Source: Streptomyces sp. NBC_00878
GTDB lineage: Bacteria > Actinomycetota > Actinomycetes > Streptomycetales > Streptomycetaceae
NCBI RefSeq assembly: GCF_026341515.1
Contig: NZ_JAPEOK010000001.1
Span: forward strand, 9,300,001 to 9,364,000
DNA length: 64,000 nt
Direction: 5' to 3'
The position numbers and the translations under genes were made by a program. Position 1 is the stretch's first letter; each line of letters opens with the position of its first letter. Positions 8,234-16,637 of the stretch are shown here, one piece after another. The notes under the pieces were generated by a model. The model ran no database searches. It saw only the letters and a list, made by a program, of their open reading frames with translations, and had not been told where the DNA came from.

Positions 8234-8797
8234 GTGGCGGAGCAACAGGAACAGGCGGCGGCCGACGCGATGACGACCAGGATCGGACAGGTCGCCATGC
8301 TTCTCCACGGCGGTGACCGCGAGGAGGCCCGGGGCCGCTTCCTGGACCTGTGGGCCGAGATCGGCGAGGACGGCGACGCGCTGCACCGCTGTACGCTCGC
8401 GCACTACATGGCCGACGCCCAGGACGACCCCTCGGACGAACTCGCCTGGGATCTACGGGCGTTGTCGGCCGCGGACGAACTCACGGATGCCCGGACCGCG
8501 GAGCCCCACCGGTCGCTCGCGGTGCGGGCCTTCTATCCCTCCCTGCATCTCAGCCTCGCCGCCGACTACGTGAAACTCGGCCGCTCCGAGGCCGCCCGCA
8601 GCCATCTGCGCCGGGCCCGCGACACCGTCGGCGTCCTCGGCGACGACGCGTACGGGGACGGGATCCGGGCGGGCATCGGCCGCCTGGAGCTGAGACTTGA
8701 CGAGGAGGGGCCGTCGGGCGGGGCGCCCGAAGCGGCTCCGGGTGAGGGGAGAGGTCCGGGCGGCGAGACGCTGGGGCCACCGCGGCAGCGGCCCTAG
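8234..8797 (+). CDS. Conserved helical (TPR-like) hypothetical protein
   Basis: About 187 residues. GTG at 8234 is preferred over GTG 8219 because it lies 7 bases after GGAGGA. The protein is mostly helical, with tetratricopeptide-like segments (GGDREEARGRFLDLWAEIG; SLHLSLAADYVKLGRSEAAR; SHLRRARD) and a disordered Gly/Pro-rich tail. This kind of small cytoplasmic TPR-like protein is common in Streptomyces with no known function. It stands alone, convergent with the lipoprotein gene beyond it. Confidence 0.7.
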   Translation: MAEQQEQAAADAMTTRIGQVAMLLHGGDREEARGRFLDLWAEIGEDGDALHRCTLAHYMADAQDDPSDELAWDLRALSAADELTDARTAEPHRSLAVRAFYPSLHLSLAADYVKLGRSEAARSHLRRARDTVGVLGDDAYGDGIRAGIGRLELRLDEEGPSGGAPEAAPGEGRGPGGETLGPPRQRP

Positions 8798-8936
8798 AAG
8801 TCGCCCCGCGGTGGTGCCGTACGGGGCGCGGACCCGGGAGCGGAGAGACGGGCGACGCACAGGGCGTCGCATTGGGCGGCGCCCTGGTTGTCGCCCCGGT
8901 GGGTACGTCGCCCTCGTGGATCGGCGCCCCGGTCCG

Positions 8937-9404
8937 TCAACGTCCGTACACGTCCTTGCACATGGCCGCCTGCGTGCTGTCCGGGTCCCAACCGCCGTAC
9001 TGCCGGCCCAAGGCGCACACATCCGTGCCCACCGGAGCAGCGGCCCTGGGCTGACGCGGGACCGTGGGGTGCTCGGGCCGCCGGGGTTCCGGGCGCCGCG
9101 GCGGATCGGCGGGGGCATGGCGCGGAGGGTCCGCAGGGGCCGCGGCGGGGGCCGAAGGCGCCGTACGGCGGGGCGTGGACGCGGGTGCCGACGGGCGCCG
9201 GGGCGGGCCGATCATCTCCAGGGCCTCGCGGGCCGGAGCCTGCACGATCTGGGGCTCGGCTCTGCCGCCCGGACGCGGTTCCGAGGCCGGAGACGGCGTG
9301 GACGGCGGGCCGGGAGCGAGCGGTCGCTGGACGGTCACGCAGCCGGAGACGGCCGAGACGGCCACGGTGACCAGGAGCGTTGCGGTGGTCGCGGTTCGAT
9401 GCAC
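8937..9404 (-). CDS. Small proline-rich lipoprotein
   Basis: Secreted lipoprotein of 155 residues. GTG at 9404 begins HRTATTATLLVTVAVSAVSGC, a short signal peptide ending in a lipobox with cysteine at about 22. The mature part is a long disordered Pro/Ala/Arg linker, then a compact C-terminal motif CALGRQYGGWDPDSTQAAMC (cysteines likely disulphide-bonded) that recurs in Streptomyces surface lipoproteins. Function unknown. Confidence 0.75.
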   Translation of the reverse strand: MHRTATTATLLVTVAVSAVSGCVTVQRPLAPGPPSTPSPASEPRPGGRAEPQIVQAPAREALEMIGPPRRPSAPASTPRRTAPSAPAAAPADPPRHAPADPPRRPEPRRPEHPTVPRQPRAAAPVGTDVCALGRQYGGWDPDSTQAAMCKDVYGR

Positions 9405-9610
9405 CCGCGCAACTCTGCTGTGTCCGCCCCTATTTGGGGAGCTGACAAGCGGAGGATGCCCCGCATGGGTGAACGACCGGTGCGCTGGCCTCCGGCGGTT
9501 CGGGGAGGGGTGTGCGTCGGCTGCGGGTCGGTGGGGGCTGGTCGCGCAGTTCCCCGCGCCCCTAAGAGGGGCGCCCTGGTTGCCGACGGCCTTGCCCATA
9601 CCTACGCGCC

Positions 9611-10123
9611 TCAGTCGCCGGTGGCGCCGTCGATCCGTTCGCGGATCAGGTCGGCGTGGCCGTTGTGGCGCGCGTACTCCTCGATCATGTGGGTGTAGAT
9701 CCAGCGCAGGTTGAAGGGCTTGTCGGTGAACCTGCTCCTGCCCTCGGACAGGTCGTCCAGGGCGAAACGTGCCGCGTTGCGGCGGGCGGTCGCGATCTCG
9801 GTCTGCCAGGTGCCGTACGCCTCCTCCCAGGTGTCCTTCTCGGTGAGGTGGAACTCGCCGTCCCGGTCCTCGTCGCTGTAGTAGATCGGCCCCGGATCGT
9901 CGGCTGTCAGGACCTTGCGGAACCAGCTCCGCTCCACCTCCGCCATGTGCCGGACGAGACCCAGCAGGGAGAGCTCCGACGGGGGCACGGACGCCGTCCT
10001 GAGCTGGGCGTCGTCCAGACCCTGGCACTTCCACGCGAGGGTTTCGCGGTGGTAGTCGAGCCAGCCCTCCAGCATGGCTCGTTCGCCGGCGTCGGTCGCG
10101 GGTTCGCTGCGCTCAATGGTCAT
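9611..10123 (-). CDS. DinB/DUF664 family protein
   Basis: Four-helix-bundle protein of 170 residues, ATG at 10123. Metal-ligand histidines typical of the DUF664/DinB fold are seen in LVRHMAEVERSWF (about 55-67) and HMIEEYARHNGHADLIRE (about 142-159). Actinobacterial members are often thought to be mycothiol-dependent transferases, but no substrate can be given here. Stands alone between two oppositely oriented units. Confidence 0.88.
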   Translation of the reverse strand: MTIERSEPATDAGERAMLEGWLDYHRETLAWKCQGLDDAQLRTASVPPSELSLLGLVRHMAEVERSWFRKVLTADDPGPIYYSDEDRDGEFHLTEKDTWEEAYGTWQTEIATARRNAARFALDDLSEGRSRFTDKPFNLRWIYTHMIEEYARHNGHADLIRERIDGATGD

Positions 10124-10534
10124 GGCCGCATCATCGCGGAGATCCGACCGGACGGCCCAGTCCTTTTTGCGGCGGTGCCGCGAGCAGCGGGCGGCCGGCC
10201 CCGCGGCATGCCCCGCAACAGCTCCCGAGCTCCCGTGGTCCGGCCCGCACCGCGCAGAGTGACGGCACGTCCGCGTCGTACGAACCCGCCGTGTACGACC
10301 GCCATCGCTCGCGAGGCGGCCTCGGTCGTCCAACTCATCACGATGCGGAGCCGTCCTGGCACCGCCCCGCCCAACGCCGCCCTTGGTCGCCCGAGGTGCC
10401 GAACACCGGACCGGCCCTCTTCCCGCGGAGTTTCGCCGGGATCGCCGACTGGCGGCCGACTCGGGCGCCGTATGCTTCCGGCGAGACGCGCGCGGGCACG
10501 GCTCGGACACTTCGGATCCTCGGAGGAGACCCCT
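10124..10534. other. 411-bp divergent intergenic region, no gene seen
   Basis: Lies between the DinB gene (minus) and the Gfo/Idh gene (plus). Open frames here lack starts with ribosome sites and show no family features. It must hold both promoters. GGAGGAG at 10522-10528 is the ribosome site of the plus-strand gene. Confidence 0.5.
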
Positions 10535-11440
10535 GTGAAGGTCGGCTGCATCGGACTCGGCGACATCGCGCAGAAAGCCTATCTGCCGGTGCTCGCCACC
10601 CGGCCGGGGCTCGAACTGCATCTGCACACGCGGACGCCCGGCACCCTCACCAGGGTCGCCGACAACCTCCACCTTCCGGCCGGACAGCGGCACACCGACC
10701 TCTCCGAGCTGCTCGCGCAGGACCTCGACGCGGCGTTCGTGCACGCGCCCACCCACGCGCACCCCGAGATCGTGACCCGTCTCCTCGACGCGGGCGTGGC
10801 CACGTATGTCGACAAGCCGATCGCGTACGAACTCGCCGACTCCGAACGCCTGGTGAGGCTCGCGGAGGAGCGGAACATCAGCCTGGCCGTCGGCTTCAAC
10901 CGGCGGTACGCACCCGGGTACGCGCAGTGCGCCGACCACCCGCGCGAGCTGATCCTGATGCAGAAGAACCGCATCGGCCTGCCGGAACAACCCCGCACGA
11001 TGATCCTCGACGACTTCATCCACGTCGTGGACACCCTGCGGTTCCTGGCGCCGGGGCCGGTCGACGACGTGACCGTGCGGGCCCGGGGCGAGAACGGACT
11101 GCTGCACCACGTCGTGCTCCAGCTCGCCGGGGAGGGGTTCACGGCTCTCGGCGTGATGAACCGGCTGAGCGGCTCGAACGAGGAGATCCTCGAAGTGTCC
11201 GGGCAGGACACCAAGCGTCAGGTCGTCAACCTCGCCGAGGTCATCGACCACAAGGGCCAGCCGACGATACGCCGGCGCGGTGACTGGGTCCCGGTGGCCC
11301 GGCAGCGCGGCATCGAGCAGGTCGTGCTCGCGTTCCTCGACGCGGTGCGCGCCGGCAAGGTGCTCAGCGCCCGGGACGCGCTGGCGACCCATGAGCTGTG
11401 CGAGCGGGTGGTACGAGCGGTGACGGACCGGCCCGCCTGA
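10535..11440 (+). CDS. Gfo/Idh/MocA-family oxidoreductase
   Basis: NAD(P)-dependent sugar- or inositol-type dehydrogenase family, 301 residues. GTG at 10535 follows GGAGGAG by 6 bases. N-terminal Rossmann motif GCIGLGDIAQKAYLP (about 4-18), the family's conserved DKPIAYEL (about 92-99, with the nucleotide-site Lys-Pro) and a C-terminal alpha/beta domain. Somewhat shorter than typical members (330-390). Its last 77 bases overlap the 3' end of the convergent lnt gene. Confidence 0.85.
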   Translation: MKVGCIGLGDIAQKAYLPVLATRPGLELHLHTRTPGTLTRVADNLHLPAGQRHTDLSELLAQDLDAAFVHAPTHAHPEIVTRLLDAGVATYVDKPIAYELADSERLVRLAEERNISLAVGFNRRYAPGYAQCADHPRELILMQKNRIGLPEQPRTMILDDFIHVVDTLRFLAPGPVDDVTVRARGENGLLHHVVLQLAGEGFTALGVMNRLSGSNEEILEVSGQDTKRQVVNLAEVIDHKGQPTIRRRGDWVPVARQRGIEQVVLAFLDAVRAGKVLSARDALATHELCERVVRAVTDRPA

Positions 11441-12950
11441 GCCGCGACGACCGGGCGACCTCCGTCACGCCCAGGGCGGCCAGGATCAGCAGCGCCGCGT
11501 ACACCGGCCACTGGCCGAACCGTGCGTACGGGGTGACACCGTGGGCCAGCGGTACGTCGTACACCGCAGCGGCACTGGCGTCGGTGCCGAGCCAGGAGCC
11601 GACGCGCTCGCCGCTCGGGCCGTAGACCGCGGAGACGCCGGTGAGCGTCGCGTGCACCATCGGCCGGCCCGTCTCGGCGGCCCGCAGTGCCGCCAGCGAC
11701 GCGTGCTGTTCGGGCGCCCAGCTCTGCTGGAACGTCGAGGTCGCCGACTGGGCGAGCAGCAACTCGGCGCCGCCTCGCGCGAGATGACGGCTCATGTCCG
11801 GGAACGCCGACTCGAAGCAGACCATCGGGCCGATGCGCAGCCCGCCCCCGACGTTCATCACCACCTGCTCCGAGCCGCGCATACGGTCCTCGCCCGCCGC
11901 CTTGCCCACGGACGTGGCCCAGCCGAGGAGGGCACGGGCCGGAACGTACTCGCCGAAGGGCACGAGCCGCATCTTGTCGTAGCGGTCGCCGGTCGGGCCC
12001 TCGGGACCCACCAGCACCGAACTCTTGTATATGCCGGGCCGGTCGGAGCGGCGCGCGTCCACGTTGACCAGGATGTCCGCGTCCACCTCGCGCGAGAGCG
12101 CGGCGATCCGGTCCGCGAGGTCGGGCCGGTCGGCGAGGTCGAAGCCGACGCTGCTCTCGCCCCACACGACGAGGTCCACGTCCTGCCCGGCCAGCTGCCG
12201 GGTCAGCGTCTCCTCACGCGCGAACCGTTTCTCCGGGCTGAGGGCGCCGTCGATCACGCCGGGCTGCACGACGGCGATCCGGACCCGGCCGTCGACATCC
12301 GGTCGCGGGGACCAACCCCAGGCCGCCGAGGTGGCCGCGGCCGTCGCGACCAGCCCGGCGACCGCGGGCACCCGGGACTGCCGTACGGCGACGAGGACGG
12401 CGACCGCGACGTTCACGGCGACGAGCAGGAAGCTCAACAGCCACACCCCGCCCACCGAGGCGAGCCGCAGCGCGGGCTCCACGTCCCACTGGCTCGACCC
12501 GAGCAGACCCCAGGGTCCGCCCAACCCCTCCCAGGAGCGCACGAGTTCGACCATCAGCCAGGCGGAGGGCAGCACGAACAGGGCGGCGGCGATCTGGCCC
12601 GCCGAGGGCACCCCGGCCAGGAACCTGCGGGTCAGCCAGCCCCACGGTGCCCATAGCGCGCCCAGCAGAGCCGCTATCACGAGCGTGAAGACGTGCAGGC
12701 TCGGCAGCAGCCAGTGGTGCACGGCCAGGATGAAGCCGAACCCGCCGAGCCAGCCGTCGTACGCCGCACGCCGCGCGGTCGGAGCCGAGCGCGCGAGCAG
12801 GATCCACGGCACCAGCGCGACATACGCGAACCACCACAGCGACGGCGCCGGGAAGCTCAGCATCGGCAGCGCACCGGCGAGAAAGGCCGCGCCGCCGCGC
12901 CACCAGGGGGAGCCGAGGCGTCGGCGCCAGTCAGCGGCGGACAGCTTCAT
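11364..12950 (-). CDS. lnt: Apolipoprotein N-acyltransferase
   Basis: Membrane enzyme that N-acylates the lipidated cysteine of lipoproteins, about 528 residues. ATG at 12950 precedes a row of N-terminal membrane helices (about 18-210), then a nitrilase-fold domain with the catalytic triad visible as Glu in VVWGESSVG, Lys in RYDKMRLVPFGEY and Cys in GPMVCFESAFPD. A last hydrophobic helix is near the C-terminus. Matches the actinobacterial Lnt type. Its 3' end overlaps the convergent Gfo/Idh gene. Confidence 0.92.
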   Translation of the reverse strand: MKLSAADWRRRLGSPWWRGGAAFLAGALPMLSFPAPSLWWFAYVALVPWILLARSAPTARRAAYDGWLGGFGFILAVHHWLLPSLHVFTLVIAALLGALWAPWGWLTRRFLAGVPSAGQIAAALFVLPSAWLMVELVRSWEGLGGPWGLLGSSQWDVEPALRLASVGGVWLLSFLLVAVNVAVAVLVAVRQSRVPAVAGLVATAAATSAAWGWSPRPDVDGRVRIAVVQPGVIDGALSPEKRFAREETLTRQLAGQDVDLVVWGESSVGFDLADRPDLADRIAALSREVDADILVNVDARRSDRPGIYKSSVLVGPEGPTGDRYDKMRLVPFGEYVPARALLGWATSVGKAAGEDRMRGSEQVVMNVGGGLRIGPMVCFESAFPDMSRHLARGGAELLLAQSATSTFQQSWAPEQHASLAALRAAETGRPMVHATLTGVSAVYGPSGERVGSWLGTDASAAAVYDVPLAHGVTPYARFGQWPVYAALLILAALGVTEVARSSRLRRAGPSPLVPPARTAHGSPARPGR

Positions 12951-13136
12951 GCAGCGCCTCCCTCGACCCCCGAAGCACGGTGCGTGACTCCAGTGTGCGC
13001 GCACCGGGACGATCTCCGTAAGGGGGCCTCGGCTGGGGTGGGCACGGGCTGAGGCGAAGCGTCCGTTCGGGGGCCGTGGGCTGGGGGCGGAGCGTCCGCC
13101 GGGCGGGGCACGCTCGCGAAAGGGCCGTGCGTGGAC

Positions 13137-13622
13137 TCAGTGGGCGGCGGGTTCCTGGAGCGCCTGCGTGGCCCGGCGCCACTTCTCGTGGATGACCACC
13201 TCGCGCAGCCGCCAGCCGTTGTACGTACGCAGCAGCCCGAAGTCGTACCGCCCGCCGGACATGTAGTTGGGCTCGGTGGATCCGTCGTCCTGTCCCGCGA
13301 ACCGCATCGGGTTGACGTAGTCCGCCTGGACCCGGGCGGTGTCGCCCGTGTCCCCCTGGAGCGATTCGAACCGGATCCGCCGGTTGACGATCAGATGCTG
13401 CCGCATGGGGAACAGCTCCATGCTCTGAGCGAGCCACTCGGCGACCTGCTCGGCCTCCCCCTCGATGCCGCCCGACGACCGGTAGTCCGCCCGTCCGTCC
13501 GGCGTGAACAGCCCTCGGTACGCCTCCCAGTTCCCGTCGTCGACCGCCACCGCGTATTCGGTGACCAATCCGTCGACCGCGAGCCGATCCATCACCGTCG
13601 CCAGTTCCACGCGCTGCGTCAT
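13137..13622 (-). CDS. SnoaL-like / NTF2-fold protein
   Basis: Small alpha+beta barrel protein, 161 residues. ATG at 13622 is chosen because MTQRVELATVMDRLAVDGLV is the usual start of the family. EYAVAVDDGNWEAYRGLFTP (about 22-41) is the hallmark helix-strand of SnoaL_4-type proteins, which range from polyketide cyclases to dehydratase- or isomerase-like enzymes and ligand binders. No operon partner; the divergent neighbour is an SDR gene. Function not predictable. Confidence 0.8.
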   Translation of the reverse strand: MTQRVELATVMDRLAVDGLVTEYAVAVDDGNWEAYRGLFTPDGRADYRSSGGIEGEAEQVAEWLAQSMELFPMRQHLIVNRRIRFESLQGDTGDTARVQADYVNPMRFAGQDDGSTEPNYMSGGRYDFGLLRTYNGWRLREVVIHEKWRRATQALQEPAAH

Positions 13623-13884
13623 CGGCTCAGTGTTGGCCACAGGGAGGTCCGAGCCAAGGGGTGTGCAGGGATATTCACCGTCCGTGCGCCGTATGGACGA
13701 ACGAACCCGGCCCCGAGGAACGATCAATGGCCCCGTCCTCGCGACTGAGATCGTGGGCCGCGGGTGGCCCGTACATGGATCACGGGCAGGGCCACGGGAT
13801 CATGCCCGCGCCAGGCACGGGATCATGTACGAGCCGGGCCACGGGATCACGCACGGCAACGCCATGGTTCACGAAGGAGCGCTC

Positions 13885-14625
13885 ATGTCTCGTCCCGTCA
13901 CGGTCGTCACGGGTGGCAGTCGCGGGATCGGCGCCGCGACCTGCCTGCGGCTGGCGGCGGACGGCCACGACCTGGTGGTCGGCTACACCCGCGACGACGA
14001 GGCAGCGGAGCGGACCGCGATCGCCGTACGCGAGGCCGGGGCGCGGTGTGTGACGGTACGCGCGGACGTCTCCGACGAGGCGGACGTCGAGCGGCTCTTC
14101 GACACGGCGGCGGAGCGGCTCGGGGCGGTGACGGGCCTGGTGAACAACGCAGGCGTGACCGGTCCGCTCGGCCGGCTCGCCGACACGGACACCGCCGAAC
14201 TGCGCAGGGTGGTGGAGGTCAACCTCCTGGGCACGCTGCTGTGTTCGCGCCGGGCCGCGCGTGACATGGCACCCCGGCGGGCCGGTGTCATCGTCAACGT
14301 GTCGTCGGCGGCGGCCACGCTCGGCAGTCCCGGGGAGTACGTCCACTACGCGGCCACCAAAGCGGCGGTCGACGCGCTGACCGTTGGCCTCTCGAAGGAA
14401 CTCGGCCCCGACGGCATCCGCGTCAACGCCGTCGCCCCGGGCCTCATCGACACGGAGATGCACGCGGCGATGGGGGATCCGGACCGCCCGGCCCGGCTGG
14501 CGCCGTCGATTCCGCTCGGGCGGCCGGGGGATCCCGCGGAGGTCGCGGCGGCCGTGGCGTGGCTGCTGTCACCGGAGTCGTCCTACGCGACGGGCGCGGT
14601 GCTGCGGGTGGCGGGCGGCCGCTGA
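13885..14625 (+). CDS. SDR family oxidoreductase
   Basis: Short-chain dehydrogenase of 246 residues. ATG at 13885 follows GAAGGAG. TGGSRGIGAAT (about 9-19), NNAGVTG (about 86-92), a catalytic serine in NVSSAAATLG and Tyr-Lys in YVHYAATKAA, ending in TGAVLRVAGG. Resembles FabG/glucose-1-dehydrogenase type reductases. The 110 bases upstream contain three near copies of CACGGGATCATG, which may be chance or a regulatory array. Confidence 0.88.
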   Translation: MSRPVTVVTGGSRGIGAATCLRLAADGHDLVVGYTRDDEAAERTAIAVREAGARCVTVRADVSDEADVERLFDTAAERLGAVTGLVNNAGVTGPLGRLADTDTAELRRVVEVNLLGTLLCSRRAARDMAPRRAGVIVNVSSAAATLGSPGEYVHYAATKAAVDALTVGLSKELGPDGIRVNAVAPGLIDTEMHAAMGDPDRPARLAPSIPLGRPGDPAEVAAAVAWLLSPESSYATGAVLRVAGGR

Positions 14626-14639
14626 CGGCCGAGCGTCCC

Positions 14640-14671
14640 TATGCGCCTATGCGCCTATGCGCCTATGCGCC
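14640..14671 (+). repeat. Four tandem 8-bp units TATGCGCC
   Basis: Exact copies at 14640, 14648, 14656 and 14664, followed by a partial TATGgg. The array begins 14 bases after the SDR stop codon. A simple tandem repeat, probably slippage-prone. Confidence 0.95.
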
Positions 14672-14765
14672 TATGGGTCGCGGACGGCCACGTAGCCCGG
14701 CATCACGCCACGGTCAACGCATCACGCCACGGTCATCTCACGTCACGAACATGACGTCACGGGCA

Positions 14766-14945
14766 TCACGCCGCCTCGATGACCTCGTCACGCACCGCCG
14801 CGGCCCACTCCACGACCAGCAGTTCGTACTCGGCCCTCTCCTGGGTCGACAGGGAACCGCCGGCGCGTATCCATAGCGCACGGATCTGCTCATTCAGCAC
14901 GGCAGCAGACCGCGCGGAACCAGGGCTCACGGAATTGGGGGACAT
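14766..14945 (-). CDS. Small helical protein, 59 residues
   Basis: ATG at 14945, stop at 14766-14768. The protein starts MSPNSVSPGSARSAAVLNEQ and continues through IRALWIRAGG, LSTQERAEYELLVVEW and AAAVRDEVIEAA. The strong amphipathic-helix pattern, the codon bias and the lack of any competing frame make it a credible gene; similar short proteins recur in Streptomyces without known function. It stands alone between an SDR gene and an HxlR gene. Confidence 0.7.
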   Translation of the reverse strand: MSPNSVSPGSARSAAVLNEQIRALWIRAGGSLSTQERAEYELLVVEWAAAVRDEVIEAA

Positions 14946-15073
14946 GCGGAACAGCGTAGGGCCAAGGACTGACAGTGCGCTACCAAACGACTACCCATGT
15001 CGTATGTGGTTGGTCACGCCAAAAGCGTTTGGGGGTCGGCGCCTTGGGAATTAGGGCCTGTCCGGCGGCCCCT

Positions 15074-15409
15074 TCAGGGCCGTTCGGCCCAGGTGCGGGA
15101 CCAGTCGAGCAGGGGGCCCATCGCCGTCACGAGGTCCTCGCCGAGAGGCGTGAGGCGCCAGGCCGTGTCGTCCGTGGGTGTCGCGATGCCCGCTTCGCGG
15201 AGGTCGGTGAGGCGGGCCGACAGGACGCTGGAGGACATGGCGTCGCAGCGGCGCTGGAGATCGCGGAAGCCGATCGGCGCACCGCTCCGGTGCAGTTCCC
15301 AGATCACGCGGAGCGTCCAGCGGCGGCCGAGGAGGTCCAGTGCGGCCATGACGGGACGGCCGCCGGCCGAACCGCGTACGGGACGGCCGGGTCGAGGTGC
15401 CGTACCCAA
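15074..15409 (-). CDS. HxlR-family winged-helix regulator
   Basis: MarR-like dimeric repressor or activator, about 111 residues. The frame is open back to 15517, but that stretch is made of direct repeats and half of a palindrome, so a TTG at 15409 is preferred: it begins GTAPRPGRPVRGSAGGRPVM, the usual N-terminus of this family, and sits about 8 bases after GAGAGGGA. The DNA-binding winged helix spans ALDLLGRRWTLRVIWEL to LSARLTDLREAGI. Divergent from the CMD gene, which is its likely target. Confidence 0.8.
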   Translation of the reverse strand: MGTAPRPGRPVRGSAGGRPVMAALDLLGRRWTLRVIWELHRSGAPIGFRDLQRRCDAMSSSVLSARLTDLREAGIATPTDDTAWRLTPLGEDLVTAMGPLLDWSRTWAERP

Positions 15410-15449
15410 GATGCCGTCCCTCTCTGTGTCTCGGCGAACCGGCGGCCGT

Positions 15450-15490
15450 GACTCACCGAACCGACAACCGCGACTCACCGAACCGACAAC
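15450..15490. repeat. 19-bp direct repeat, 22-bp period
   Basis: GACTCACCGAACCGACAAC occurs at 15450-15468 and again, identical, at 15472-15490, in the HxlR-CMD divergent region. Could be a regulator site or simple duplication. Confidence 0.85.
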
Positions 15491-15515
15491 TGCCCGTGCG
15501 TTCCTTTGCGTCCCC

Positions 15516-15548
15516 ACCCTTGCGCTTCGATTTCAGAAGCGCAAGGGT
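15516..15548. promoter_or_regulatory. Perfect 13-bp inverted repeat upstream of the CMD gene
   Basis: ACCCTTGCGCTTC, a 7-base spacer, then GAAGCGCAAGGGT. All 13 bases pair. It ends 8 bases before the CMD ATG at 15557 and lies between divergent HxlR and CMD genes. Most likely the HxlR operator; being so close to the start codon it could also act as an RNA hairpin that hides the ribosome site. Confidence 0.75.
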
Positions 15549-15556
15549 CGGTGGAC

Positions 15557-16117
15557 ATGAAGCAGCGCATCGACGGCGTCACGCCGCCCTATGACCCCGA
15601 ATCCGAAAGCGAGTTACACCGCTGGATGCCGCCCGGCGTCACCCAGGAACCCCTGATGCTCTTCAAGGTCCTGCAACGCCACCCCGACCTCGCCTCCCGC
15701 ATGCGAACCCTCGGCGCGGGCCTGCTCGTCCACGGCAGGCTCTCCGACGCCGACCGCGAGTTGGTCATCGCCCGGGTCGCGGCCCGCTGCGGCTGCGCGT
15801 ACGAGTGGGGCGTCCATATGGCCGCGTACGCCGATGCCTCCGGTCTCGGTCCGGAGCGGATTCCCCTCACGGTGACCGGAGCTCCGGCCGATCCGGGCTG
15901 GACGCCCCGCCAGGGGGCGTTCCTTCAGGCCGTCGACGAACTCCACGACACAGCCAGCCTGTCCGACGACGCCTGGACCGGCCTCCGCGCCCACCTCGAC
16001 GAACTCGAAGCCCTGGAGTTCCTGGTCCTGGCCGGCTGGTACCGCACCATCGCGTACGTGGCCAACGGGCTGCGGATCGAACAGGAGCCGTGGGCACGGC
16101 CGTTCCCGGAAGGGTGA
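15557..16117 (+). CDS. Carboxymuconolactone decarboxylase / AhpD-like protein
   Basis: AhpD-fold protein of 186 residues. ATG at 15557 is preceded by GGGTCGGTGG. The redox-type motif appears as RCGCAYEWGVHM (about 78-89), with CxC followed by Glu and His as in the CMD family. Members reduce peroxides or decarboxylate lactones, and many are controlled by HxlR or MarR regulators sensing electrophiles or disulphide stress, which fits the divergent HxlR gene. The N-terminal 55 residues (YDPESESELHRWMPPG) are typical of the Streptomyces subgroup. Confidence 0.88.
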   Translation: MKQRIDGVTPPYDPESESELHRWMPPGVTQEPLMLFKVLQRHPDLASRMRTLGAGLLVHGRLSDADRELVIARVAARCGCAYEWGVHMAAYADASGLGPERIPLTVTGAPADPGWTPRQGAFLQAVDELHDTASLSDDAWTGLRAHLDELEALEFLVLAGWYRTIAYVANGLRIEQEPWARPFPEG

Positions 16118-16126
16118 GCCGGTCGA

Positions 16127-16154
16127 AAGGCCCCGTGAAGAGTGGGGGCCTTCT
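16127..16154 (+). terminator. Rho-independent-type terminator after CMD gene
   Basis: AAGGCCCC (16127-16134), a 10-base loop, GGGGCCTT (16145-16152), then a short pyrimidine tail. Starts 10 bases after the CMD stop. Confidence 0.8.
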
Positions 16155-16177
16155 CGTACGTCGGCCGAGACTCCGGA

Positions 16178-16315
16178 TCAGCCCGCCGACTCGGCCGCGT
16201 GCGGACTCAGTGCACCCATGCTGACCAGCACGATGATGACGATGCCGAGCAGGATGCGGTAGTAGACGAACGGCATGAAACTCTTGGTCGTGATGAACTT
16301 CATGAACGCAACTAT
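16178..16315 (-). pseudogene. uppP: 3' stub of undecaprenyl-diphosphatase gene
   Basis: About 44 codons reading FMKFITTKSFMPFVYYRILL then GIVIIVLVSMGALSPHAAES and a stop: the last membrane helices of UppP (BacA), which recycles undecaprenyl pyrophosphate for cell-wall synthesis. Homology stops abruptly near 16315 and is replaced by decayed integrase sequence. The remaining 5' part is not in the window. This looks like a junction left by integration or deletion; an intact copy presumably exists elsewhere. Confidence 0.75.
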
Positions 16316-16399
16316 GTCGACGTGTCCTGAGCGGCTTTGACCTGCTGTTTTCCACCATTTTTCAAGATCGAATGGGAGAGCAGTGGGAAATGGCGCCTT

Positions 16400-16637
16400 C
16401 CACTGCTCTCCCCCGCCGACCACGAACGGCGCAGCCACCTGCTTTGCAGCGAATCGGCAATCTCCTGCTCCCTGGCCAGGGCAACGTGCGAGTGGAGACC
16501 TTCATGCCGGCGGCCTCGTGGCCCATGCGGGTCTCCACGGCGATGCGACTGTGTCGATCTTCGTCCAGCCACTCCTTGCCGCCGTGACGAAGCAGGTACA
16601 GCCGCTTTCCGGCGTTCGTGGTCGCGGGGAACCGGCC
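16400..16637 (-). pseudogene. Decayed tyrosine integrase C-terminus
   Basis: Two frames together read as the end of a site-specific integrase. 16637-16500 gives GKRLYLLRHGGKEWLDEDRH then VETRMGHEAAGMK, matching the conserved box II region; after a frameshift near 16500 the next frame gives GLHSHVALAREQEIADSLQS, matching the YSHVTPAM tail with the catalytic tyrosine position replaced. It directly abuts the uppP stub, the place where an integrase would lie next to its attachment site. Confidence 0.6.

Noticed and set aside
9656..10534. Long upstream extension of the Gfo/Idh frame
   Set aside because: The extension runs antisense through the DinB gene; the GTG at 10535 has a perfect GGAGGAG site and starts the Rossmann motif.
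13774..13884. Three CACGGGATCATG-like repeats upstream of an SDR gene, considered as a CRISPR or operator array
   Set aside because: Spacing and sequence are irregular and there are no unique spacers or cas genes; too weak to call more than imperfect repeats.
14640..14671. Four 8-bp repeats considered as a CRISPR or phase-variation tract
   Set aside because: No spacers, and it lies downstream of a stop codon, so length changes would not alter a protein.
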